Shown here in pieces: positions 57,153 through 64,000 of a stretch of DNA of 64,000 bases. Within the stretch, counting starts at the first letter, position 1; the number at the start of each line of letters is the position of its first letter. The stretch is from Couchioplanes azureus (GTDB lineage Bacteria; Actinomycetota; Actinomycetes; Mycobacteriales; Micromonosporaceae), in contig NZ_BMQY01000002.1 of assembly GCF_014648355.1 (NCBI RefSeq), positions 186,001 to 250,000 on the forward strand, in the 5' to 3' direction. The notes below the pieces were generated by a model. The model did no database searches. It saw only the letters and a list, made by a program, of their open reading frames with translations, and had not been told where the DNA came from. The position numbers were made by a program, and so were the translations under genes.

Positions 57153-58487
57153 TCAGCCGACTTCCGTGACCGCGAGGCGTCCGCCGGGGCTCACGCAGTA
57201 GAGCAGCTCGCCGCCGTTCTGACAGGTGGTCTGATCGACGGGTCCGATCGCCCCGCGCAGCACCGCGCGGCCGGTGTCGTCGATCTTGGTGACGGCCATC
57301 CGACCGCGCGGCTGGAACACGGGAGCCAGCACGTACAGCGCCTCCTGGGGGGCGGACGAGTCACCCACCAGCGTTCCGGAGCCGATGTCGCTCAGGCGCC
57401 GCCCGGTGGCGGTGTCGATCACGGAATGCTGCGAGCCGGCCTCGTCCCTGACGACCAGGACGCCGCCGTCGCGCAAGGGGATGCCACTGGGCGCGCCGGA
57501 GACACGCCACCGTCTCGTCCCGGTGTCCCGGTCGAAGCCGGACACGCCCTCCGCCTGGTCGATGCAGACAACCGCACCGCACGGATAGATCGCGCCGCCG
57601 TAGGACCGCTCCGCGATGCGCCATTTGCGGCGCATCGTCGAGGTGTCGTACGCCGTGATCGTGCCCTCTCCCTGCTTCACATTCTCGACATACAGCGTAT
57701 GACCGTCAATATGGACGTTGTTGGAGGAGTCGCCCTCCTCGTCCCGGCCCACCCAGGGCACCACCGCGGTCGCGAAGACCCGCCCGCCGGCCAGGTCCCG
57801 GATCCGCACCCGGCCATCGCTGCCGATGGTGGCCAGGCGGTCCGTGACGGAGCTCGGCGTGCCGCCGCGCACCCAGGTCGTCGCGCCGCCGCCCGGTTGC
57901 GACCAGAGCGGCAGGCCGTCGTGCAGCCGGACGGCGTGCAGGGTCCGGATCCCGCTGCGGTCGGCGTTCCAGTCGAGGAACAGAGCCCGCCCGCCACCGG
58001 CGGCGTAGCCCTCTCCGGGACGCCGCCAGAGCTCGCGACCGGTGAGCGCGTCGAGGGCGACGCTCTCGCCGGACATCTCAGGGAAGCCCTGGTCGTCGCT
58101 CTCCGCGGGCGTCTGCACCGCGGCGCGCGCCAGCACCACCCCGGAATCCACCGCGATCAGGGCCTCCTCCCCCAGCTTGCCGCTCGTCCAGCGCACCGCT
58201 CCGTCGCGGGCGCCGTACGCGGTGAGCGTGTGGTCCGGGCCGCCCTGCACGTAGACCATGCCGGACCCCACGGTGAAGGTGGCCCCGTCGCCCGGGAAGG
58301 CAACACTCCAGAGCTCTCGCGGTCCGTGCGACTCAGGTCGCGCCGAACCCGTCAGGCTCAGCACGCACAACACGGCGGCCGCCACCGCCAGCACCCGCCG
58401 GAGTACGCCCAAGCGCAGTCGCGGCCCGTCGTACGCGGCCGGACTGTCCCGCTCGTCCGCGACGAGTCCCAGATCGATGACGCTCAT
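57153..58487 (-). CDS. Membrane-anchored PQQ-like beta-propeller protein
   Basis: 444 residues. A cytosolic basic start of about 28 residues, one helix (VLRRVLAVAAAVLCVLSLTGS), then propeller-type repeats (LTAYGARDGAVRWTSG; LDALTGRELWRRPG; YDTSTMRRKWRIAE; FDRDTGTRRWRVSG; IDTATGRRLSDIG). The propeller should be outside the cell. It resembles the sensor part of the kinase at 7361 but has no kinase domain. ATG 58487 has TACGCT 7 nt upstream and no ribosome site, so leaderless. Confidence 0.82.
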   Translation of the reverse strand: MSVIDLGLVADERDSPAAYDGPRLRLGVLRRVLAVAAAVLCVLSLTGSARPESHGPRELWSVAFPGDGATFTVGSGMVYVQGGPDHTLTAYGARDGAVRWTSGKLGEEALIAVDSGVVLARAAVQTPAESDDQGFPEMSGESVALDALTGRELWRRPGEGYAAGGGRALFLDWNADRSGIRTLHAVRLHDGLPLWSQPGGGATTWVRGGTPSSVTDRLATIGSDGRVRIRDLAGGRVFATAVVPWVGRDEEGDSSNNVHIDGHTLYVENVKQGEGTITAYDTSTMRRKWRIAERSYGGAIYPCGAVVCIDQAEGVSGFDRDTGTRRWRVSGAPSGIPLRDGGVLVVRDEAGSQHSVIDTATGRRLSDIGSGTLVGDSSAPQEALYVLAPVFQPRGRMAVTKIDDTGRAVLRGAIGPVDQTTCQNGGELLYCVSPGGRLAVTEVG

Positions 58488-58494
58488 GGCGCGC

Positions 58495-58500
58495 AGCGTA
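58495..58500 (-). promoter_or_regulatory. Predicted leaderless -10 box of the PQQ-like gene
   Basis: TACGCT on the minus strand ends 7 nt before ATG 58487. Confidence 0.5.
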
Positions 58501-58532
58501 AAACCCGGTGTCGATCACCTGGGGAAGGCGGG

Positions 58533-60206
58533 CTAGGCGGTAGCCACGTAGTAGGCGGTTCGGACCCTGCGCTTCGTGAGCCCGCCACGTTCCTTTCCGG
58601 CACGGACCGTCCACGTCTTCCCGGACTGGTCGATGCCGGTGCTTGCCCGGCCGGCCCACACCATCTCGCCGTTGCCACAGCGGTAGAAGCCCACGAGGCT
58701 CGGGTTGCTTTCCTGGATGCCCCAGCTACCGCCGGTGCGTAGTCGGCACTGTGCGCCGTTGTCGAGGTCCAGTCGAATCGGTAGCCGGATACCGCTGTAT
58801 TCGGCCGGGCCGGTGGGCAGGGCCGCGCCGATCGCCCCCTCCATCCATTTCCGTACGACCTGGCGGCTCGTCGGATCGCTGAGACACAGCACCGAGTCCT
58901 GCCCGGCTTCCACCCAGCAGGCGTCGGCCATCTCTGCGTCAGGGCTGCAGTAGTAGATGTTCCCGCTTCTGGCCGCGGGGCTGGCGGTGTTGAAGCTGCA
59001 GTCCACCCCGTCCCCGCCCCCGTCCACCACTCTCCAGCCGGAGGCCACCTCGCCGGCTGAGGTGACCGGCGCGAGGTTGCGGACCGCCGTACCCGGCTCG
59101 AGTTGGTGCAGATAGTCGTGCAACGAGTCGGTCGCATGATCCAAGGCGGGGCCGTGCCCGGTGACATGGAGATGACTGCAGCCGGCGGTCCACACAGCGA
59201 CACCCAGGTAGACGACCAGTCCCGGGGTGAACCGGTCTTCCAGCAGCCCGTCCAGAGCGTTTCCGTCCACCTGCAGTTCTGCGTTGGCACTGAGGAGCGC
59301 ACTGATGATCCCGGCGGAGCCTCCCCGACCGGCCGCCTTGACCGTCCGCATCATCGAGTCGTTGGTGATCGTGCAGCTGTCACTCTCGAGGCGGACCTGC
59401 TGTCCCTTCGGCCACTGGTCCTTCTGAGCGATGTGCAGGTAACCGTGCTGGCTGTCGACGGGCACGATGCCATCGCTGTCGAGTGGGATGTCGTAGAGAT
59501 GGAAAGGGCCGAAACTCCGCTTGACGGTGATGTCGCCGGCGATGGCCGTCACGCCCGCCGCCGCAGGCAGGTAGGGCGGTAGCCCGCCGACGCAGCCAGC
59601 CGCCATGTCGGCGCCGTTCTTGTGCGGCGACAGACAGGTCTGGGCGTTCGATCCCACCGGCGGAACGGCCTTGTCGCCCAGCTCCTGCCGCACTTTCTGC
59701 CATGCCGACGCCACGCCGGTGTTACCGAACGGGCTGCCGAGATAAGGCGTGCCGAAGGTGATCAGTCCGCCGATGCGTTCCCCCACCTCTTTGCTCCGGG
59801 CGGCGTAGAGCGACGCCAACCCGCCCATGGAATGCGCGACCAGAATGATCTTGCCGTCACCGCCGCTGATGTCGCTGTAGGCAGTGGAGACCTTGGCGAT
59901 GTAGGTCGCCAGGCAGCCGGCTACGGTGTCGTCGGCTGCCCACGTCGTGCTGTGGCGGCCATAGTCGAAGTAGAAGGGCTGGATCCGCCCCCCGGTCCGC
60001 TTCCGCAGCTCCTCCCCGGTCTCCTGCATGGCTTCGCCACCGACGGTCCAGCCGTGGACGAAAACGACCGGCCGTCGGTCGGCGGACTGGTGGGCGGTCG
60101 GCTCGGTGGAGTTCCCGTCACATCCATCGGCCCGGGCAGCGGTTGGCGGGACGATCAGCGAAGCCGCGACCAGCAGCAGGGCGGTCAGTGCGCTGCAGGA
60201 CCTCAT
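58533..60206 (-). CDS. Secreted alpha/beta-hydrolase (lipase/esterase-like)
   Basis: 557 residues. Sec signal peptide (MRSCSALTALLLVAASLIVPPTAARA), then the lipase core: VVFVHGWTVGG (oxyanion strand), ILVAHSMGGLASLYAA with nucleophile Ser in HSMGG, GGLITFGTPYLGSP, and DSDGIVPVDSQHGY holding the likely catalytic Asp/His region. The last 250 residues are an extra Cys-containing domain I do not recognise. Its start overlaps the stop of the preceding small membrane-protein gene (ATGA), so the two form an operon. Confidence 0.85.
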   Translation of the reverse strand: MRSCSALTALLLVAASLIVPPTAARADGCDGNSTEPTAHQSADRRPVVFVHGWTVGGEAMQETGEELRKRTGGRIQPFYFDYGRHSTTWAADDTVAGCLATYIAKVSTAYSDISGGDGKIILVAHSMGGLASLYAARSKEVGERIGGLITFGTPYLGSPFGNTGVASAWQKVRQELGDKAVPPVGSNAQTCLSPHKNGADMAAGCVGGLPPYLPAAAGVTAIAGDITVKRSFGPFHLYDIPLDSDGIVPVDSQHGYLHIAQKDQWPKGQQVRLESDSCTITNDSMMRTVKAAGRGGSAGIISALLSANAELQVDGNALDGLLEDRFTPGLVVYLGVAVWTAGCSHLHVTGHGPALDHATDSLHDYLHQLEPGTAVRNLAPVTSAGEVASGWRVVDGGGDGVDCSFNTASPAARSGNIYYCSPDAEMADACWVEAGQDSVLCLSDPTSRQVVRKWMEGAIGAALPTGPAEYSGIRLPIRLDLDNGAQCRLRTGGSWGIQESNPSLVGFYRCGNGEMVWAGRASTGIDQSGKTWTVRAGKERGGLTKRRVRTAYYVATA

Positions 60207-60667
60207 GCGTCCGGCCTCCCATCGACCAGCTTCCAGTCACCTGCGAGGTGCAGCAGCGTGAAGGTCCAGCGGGGGCTCGTGCCGGCCGGCGGGGTGGCCA
60301 CCGTGCCCCGGACCTCTGCCGAGTGGCCGTCGAGGTACGTGAACGTGGCGAGGTCGAAGTCGATCGAGCCCAGCGACGCCAGCTGCCCGGTCGCGGCGGG
60401 TTCCAGGGCTTGACCGGATGGCACCACGAGGGCAGCCCGCAGGTCCGCCTCCTTGCCGGAGGTCAGCTGCTCGGACAGCGAGGCCGCGCGCGGGCTGCCG
60501 AGGGGGCTGGCGCTCGGCTCGCCACCAGCGCTCCTGGGCATCCCGGTCGGCGCCCCTGCCGTCACCTCGCTGTCTCGCAAGGTCCATCCCAGCCAGCCGA
60601 ACCCGGCGACCAGTGCAACCGCCACCAGCAGGAATCTCCCCGCCCGTCCTCCGACTCCCCGTGGCAT
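60203..60667 (-). CDS. Small membrane-anchored protein, NTF2-like
   Basis: 154 residues. One N-terminal helix (RFLLVAVALVAGFGWLGWTL), a Ser/Pro-rich linker, and a compact domain (EADLRAALVVPSGQALEPAA ... SAEVRGTVATPPAGTSPRWTFTLLHLAGDWKLVDGRP) whose final strand pattern resembles NTF2-like or Mce-associated proteins. Function unknown. GGGAGG supports ATG 60667. It is coupled to the secreted lipase. Confidence 0.72.
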   Translation of the reverse strand: MPRGVGGRAGRFLLVAVALVAGFGWLGWTLRDSEVTAGAPTGMPRSAGGEPSASPLGSPRAASLSEQLTSGKEADLRAALVVPSGQALEPAATGQLASLGSIDFDLATFTYLDGHSAEVRGTVATPPAGTSPRWTFTLLHLAGDWKLVDGRPDA

Positions 60668-61004
60668 GGCGCCTCCCAGGTCGACTGCCAGCGATTGTCG
60701 GTGGCTCCATCCGGGTCGAGAAATTGCTCGGCCTGGGGTGCCAGAAAGTCCACCGAACGGCGTGAGTGCGCGACGTGCAGCCCCTTTCTGCGCCGACGAT
60801 AGCGGGCCGGGTGCCGACAGGTATCGGCTCAGCGGGCCACGACGCAGCCCACGCGTTTCTCAGCCGTTGATGATCGGCGATCGGCCCTATCCGTGCGGAT
60901 GAGTACGGCCGGCTTCGGCAGCGGTGATGTCTGACCACACCGGATTGCTGGCACGAAGGAGAAAGACCGCATGCGGGAACAGGCCATTGTGCGGATTGCC
61001 GCCG
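60668..61004. other. Gene-poor stretch with an orphan ribosome site and a half operator
   Basis: I see no complete convincing gene here. It holds a partial box (CCTATCC-GTGC-GGATGA, 60885-60902, with a 4-nt spacer and no good -10). An AAGGAG ribosome site precedes ATG 60971, whose reading frame (MREQAIVRIAAVRRR...) soon runs antisense into the LysE-type gene. It may be the promoter and first codons of a gene that was lost. Confidence 0.4.
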
Positions 61005-61649
61005 TCAGGCGGCGGCCGCCGGGGTACGGTCGGTGGCCAGCCGCACCGCGATCAGGCCGAGGACGGTGCCGGTCACGTGCCGCTGCACCCGCAGCCAGCC
61101 CGGGCGCTTCGCCAGGAAGACCGCGATGCCGCCGGCCGCCAGCACCAGAACGCCGTTGACCAGCAGACTCACCAGGATCTGCGTGCCGCCGAGCAGGAAT
61201 CCCTGCAGGACGAGGTGGCCCGCCCGTACGTCGATGAACTGGGGGATGAGCGAGGCGTACATGATGGCCGCCTTCGGGTTGAGCAGATTGGTCATCAGCC
61301 CCATGACGAAGAGCCGCCGGTCGGAGTCCGGCGGCAGGTCGACCGGCGCGAAGACCGACGTGCCGCCGGGCCGGACCGCCTGCCACGCCAGCCAGCCCAG
61401 GTAGGCGGCGCCGGCGAACTTGACCGCGGTGTACAGCTGCGGCACGGCGGTGAACACGACCGACAGCCCGAGTGCCGTGGCGGCGACGTAACAGAGGAAG
61501 CCGACGCCGACGCCGAGCAGCGAGACCAGCCCGGCCCGGCGGCCCTGGGTGATGCTGCGCGACACGACGTACATCATGTTGGGCCCGGGGGTGAGGACCA
61601 TCCCGAGCGCGACCATGGCGACCCCGAGCACCGCTCCAACCGTGATCAT
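61005..61649 (-). CDS. LysE/RhtB-family exporter
   Basis: 214 residues with about six helices. MVLTPGPNMMYVVSRSITQGRRAGLVSLLGVGVG is the LysE/RhtB signature start; PQLYTAVKFAGAAYLGWLAWQ and FVMGLMTNLLNPKAAIMYASLIPQF are the conserved middle. It exports an amino acid or analogue; substrate unknown. Convergent with nothing and divergent from the cyclase gene, 102 bp away. Confidence 0.9.
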   Translation of the reverse strand: MITVGAVLGVAMVALGMVLTPGPNMMYVVSRSITQGRRAGLVSLLGVGVGFLCYVAATALGLSVVFTAVPQLYTAVKFAGAAYLGWLAWQAVRPGGTSVFAPVDLPPDSDRRLFVMGLMTNLLNPKAAIMYASLIPQFIDVRAGHLVLQGFLLGGTQILVSLLVNGVLVLAAGGIAVFLAKRPGWLRVQRHVTGTVLGLIAVRLATDRTPAAAA

Positions 61650-61751
61650 GGGCCGACGCTGTCACGGCGGCCCGCGCCGGTCGACGGCCAATCACCGTCC
61701 CGTGGCCCGCGGCCGCTTCCGCCCCTTGCCGGGCTGGTGGATCATGGCTGC

Positions 61752-62660
61752 ATGACCCAGTACCGCGCGGTGTTCGACGCCGAGGTGACTTTCCTCAACG
61801 AGGGTGGCCTGCAGACGCAGGGCTTCCGGCTGGACATCCCGGGCCCCGCCGTCACCGACGACGAGCTGGGCGACCTGTTGATCCGCCATCTCGGCCTGCT
61901 GATGGTGGACCGGGTACGGATCCTGCGCTCGGAGGTGGTGGCCGAGCCGCACAAGGGCTCGCGCGGTGTCCCGCCGGCCGGCACACCGGCGGCGGCCGCC
62001 CGGCTGGTGGAGCTCAACCACGTGATCACCGCCGGCATGACGACGTATCCCGGGCTGCCGGGGCCCGAGATCACTCCCCACCTGACCCGCGAGGACTCCC
62101 GCGCCCACTACGCGCCGGGCGTCGAGTTCGCCATCGACCGCCTGAGCATGGTCGGCAACACGGGCACCTACCTGGACAGTCCCTTCCACCGCTATGCCGA
62201 CGGGGCCGACCTCGCCGGCCTGCCCCTGGAATCCGTCGCGGACCTGCCGGCGGTCGTCGTGCGGCTCACCGACAGCCGGGAGCGCGGCGTGGGACCGCAG
62301 GCCCTGGCCGGCCTGGAGCTCGCGGGCACGGCGGTGCTGCTGCACACCGGCTGGGACCGCCACTGGGGCACCGAGGCGTACGGTGACCCCGCACCGTTCC
62401 TCACCGAGCAGGCCGCCGAGCTGCTGGTCGACGCCGGCGCCCGCCTCGTGGGCATCGACAGCGTCAACATCGACGACACCCACGGCGGCGGCCGGCGCCC
62501 GGCCCACTCGATCCTGCTCCGGGCGGACATCCCGGTGCTGGAACACCTCACCGGGCTGGCCGGTCTGCCGGTCACCGGGGCTCGGCTGCACGCGGCCCCG
62601 CCCCGGGTACGCGACTTCGGCACGCTGCCGGTCCGCGCGTACGCCGTGGTCTCGCCGTGA
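61752..62660 (+). CDS. Cyclase (KynB-like metal hydrolase) with extra N-terminal domain
   Basis: 302 residues. The C-terminal 210 or so are a cyclase-family domain: LNHVITAGMTTYPGLPGPE, GNTGTYLDSPFHRY, VLLHTGWDRHW, and VGIDSVNIDDTHGGGRRPAHS. The usual metal motif HxGTHxDxPxH reads NTGTYLDSPFH here, so a His is replaced by Tyr and the first His is absent. The N-terminal 75 residues (MTQYRAVFDAEVTFLNEGGL...) form a separate small domain. Substrate unknown. ATG 61752 is used; there is no strong ribosome site. Confidence 0.82.
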   Translation: MTQYRAVFDAEVTFLNEGGLQTQGFRLDIPGPAVTDDELGDLLIRHLGLLMVDRVRILRSEVVAEPHKGSRGVPPAGTPAAAARLVELNHVITAGMTTYPGLPGPEITPHLTREDSRAHYAPGVEFAIDRLSMVGNTGTYLDSPFHRYADGADLAGLPLESVADLPAVVVRLTDSRERGVGPQALAGLELAGTAVLLHTGWDRHWGTEAYGDPAPFLTEQAAELLVDAGARLVGIDSVNIDDTHGGGRRPAHSILLRADIPVLEHLTGLAGLPVTGARLHAAPPRVRDFGTLPVRAYAVVSP

Positions 62661-62770
62661 TCAAGGGCTCCCGGAGAACGAGCGATGCGGATCGATCCGT
62701 GTCCCGGCGGGCGACGACCGAGATCTCGCCGGCGGCGAGGTGCGGGACATCGCCCCGCCGGATGCCGGAC

Positions 62771-62807
62771 GGCGCGGCCGGCGGAGCGTCGCTCCGCCGG
62801 CCGCGCC
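62771..62807. terminator. Perfect 17-bp hairpin between cyclase and katG
   Basis: GGCGCGGCCGGCGGAGC at 62771-62787 pairs perfectly with 62791-62807 across a GTC loop. It lies between convergent genes, 15 bp after the katG stop. No T-run is seen. Confidence 0.7.
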
Positions 62808-62822
62808 GGGACCGGGCCGGGA

Positions 62823-64000
62823 TCAGGCCAGGTCGAACCGGTCGAGCTCCATGACCTTGGTCCAGGCCGCGACGAAGTCGGCCACGAACTTGTCGCGGGC
62901 GTCCTCGCTGGCGTAGACCTCGGCGAGGGCCCGCAGCTGGGAGTTGGAGCCGAAGACGAGGTCGACCGCGGTGGCGGTCCACTTCACCTCGTCGGTGGCC
63001 ACGTCCCGGATCTCGTACACGTGCTCCTCGGACTCCGACGCCTTCCACCGGGTGCCCGGGGAGAGCAGGTTGGCGAAGAAGTCGTTGCTGAGCACGCCGG
63101 GCCGGTCGGTGAGGACGCCGTGGCGCGAGCCGCCGACGTTGGCGCCCAGCGCGCGCAGACCACCGATGAGGACGGTCATCTCGGGCGCGGTCAGGTCCAG
63201 CATGTACGCCCGGTCGACGAGCAGCACCTCCGGCTGGGTCTTCTCGCCGGACCGCAGGTAGTTGCGGAAGCCGTCGGCACGCGGCTCGAGGACCCGGAAC
63301 GACTCGACGTCGGTCTGCTCCTGGGTGGCGTCCGTGCGGCCCGGGTGGAACGGGACGGTCACCTCGACGCCCGCGTCGCGCGCCGCCTTCTCGACGGCGG
63401 CCGAGCCGGCCAGCACGATCAGGTCGGCGAGCGAGATCTGCGCGCCGCCCGCGGAGTTGAACTCGCGCTGGATGCCCTCGAGGGTGCTCAGCACCGTCGC
63501 GAGCTGCTCCGGCTGGTTGACCTCCCAGCTGCGCTGGGGCTCCAGCCGGATCCGGGCGCCGTTGGCACCGCCGCGCTTGTCGGTGGAGCGGAAGCTCGCG
63601 GCGGAGGCCCAGGCGGTGGAGACCAGCTGGGCGGTGGTGAGGCCGGACTCCAGCACCCTGGCCTTGAGCGCGGCGACGTCCGCGTCGCCCACGAGCTCGT
63701 GGGTGACGGCCGGCACCGGGTCCTGCCACAGCTGGGCCTCCGGGACCCAGGGGCCCAGGAAGCGGCTGACCGGACCCATGTCGCGGTGCAGCAGCTTGTA
63801 CCAGGCCTTGGCGAAGGCGAGCGCGAACTCGTCGGGGTTCTCCAGGAAACGGCGGGAGATCTTCTCGTACGCCGGGTCGAAGCGCAGCGACAGGTCCGTC
63901 GTGAGCATCGTCGGCTTGTGCTTGCGCGACGGGTCGTGCGCGTCCGGGATGATCTCCTCGGCGTCCTTGGCGACCCACTGCTTGGCGCCGCCGGGGCTCG
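62823..64000 (-). CDS. katG: Catalase-peroxidase KatG, C-terminal half (cut by window edge)
   Basis: The last 392 residues or so of KatG; the haem-binding N-terminal domain begins beyond the right edge. Landmarks: [32 protein letters not shown] (a Met-proximal segment of the N-terminal domain end), [44 protein letters not shown] and [21 protein letters not shown]. It breaks down H2O2 with catalase and peroxidase activity. It ends with [10 protein letters not shown] and is followed by a strong hairpin. Confidence 0.95.
   Translation of the reverse strand, partial: SPGGAKQWVAKDAEEIIPDAHDPSRKHKPTMLTTDLSLRFDPAYEKISRRFLENPDEFALAFAKAWYKLLHRDMGPVSRFLGPWVPEAQLWQDPVPAVTHELVGDADVAALKARVLESGLTTAQLVSTAWASAASFRSTDKRGGANGARIRLEPQRSWEVNQPEQLATVLSTLEGIQREFNSAGGAQISLADLIVLAGSAAVEKAARDAGVEVTVPFHPGRTDATQEQTDVESFRVLEPRADGFRNYLRSGEKTQPEVLLVDRAYMLDLTAPEMTVLIGGLRALGANVGGSRHGVLTDRPGVLSNDFFANLLSPGTRWKASESEEHVYEIRDVATDEVKWTATAVDLVFGSNSQLRALAEVYASEDARDKFVADFVAAWTKVMELDRFDLA

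Noticed and set aside
1..64000. tRNA, rRNA, transposase, integrase or attachment-site signals for a mobile island
   Set aside because: None recognised by reading; the island shows the same base and codon character as its flanks.

Overview
The window is GC-rich chromosomal DNA of an actinomycete. Codon use with G/C third positions, many GTG starts, leaderless promoters and the gene families all fit a Micromonosporaceae-type organism such as an Actinoplanes relative; that placement is inference. I recognised no tRNA, rRNA, CRISPR array, insertion sequence or phage gene.

Layout. 1-6.9 kb: alcohol dehydrogenase (cut by the left edge), amidase, a GAF/LuxR regulator, a VIT-type transporter, an APC-type permease and a RibD/DHFR-like reductase. 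7-11 kb: a Ser/Thr kinase with a PQQ-propeller sensor, and a GAF-SpoIIE phosphatase. 11.2-15.1 kb: a ureABC operon whose alpha subunit lacks the catalytic flap and one nickel ligand, then an MFS exporter. 52.6-56.1 kb: a NACHT NTPase. 56-62.8 kb: a phosphotransferase, a PQQ-like lipoprotein-type protein, a secreted lipase pair, a LysE exporter and a cyclase. The right edge holds the C-terminal half of katG.

The core of the window is a stress or dormancy island, 19.4-52.7 kb. Its gene content recalls the Mycobacterium tuberculosis DosR neighbourhood: an Rv1733c-family protein, a SulP transporter, a CtpF-like P-type ATPase, two DUF1269 and three DUF7144-type membrane proteins. It also holds two PPK2 polyphosphate kinases, an HtpX-like protease, CPBP and YihY membrane proteins, a diacylglycerol kinase, a metallophosphatase, HdeD, AI-2E and RDD membrane proteins, a YbdK-type ligase, and a GH63-like/GH13 glycosidase pair. 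Two large MalT-type (STAND ATPase plus LuxR HTH) regulators lie inside it.

I found 15 copies of a 17-bp inverted repeat, TCAYCC-N5-GGATGA, in front of nearly every transcription unit of the island. Each is followed at a fixed distance (31 or 32 bp from its centre) by a -10-like (G/C/A)ANNNT hexamer. In six cases that hexamer is exactly 6 nt before the start codon, which predicts leaderless mRNAs. The half-site GGATGA equals the core of the E. coli MalT box, GGA(T/G)GA, so the two MalT-like proteins are the obvious candidate regulators; one has such a site in its own promoter. This apparent regulon joins alpha-glucan enzymes, polyphosphate metabolism and dormancy-type membrane proteins, and is the main discovery candidate here.
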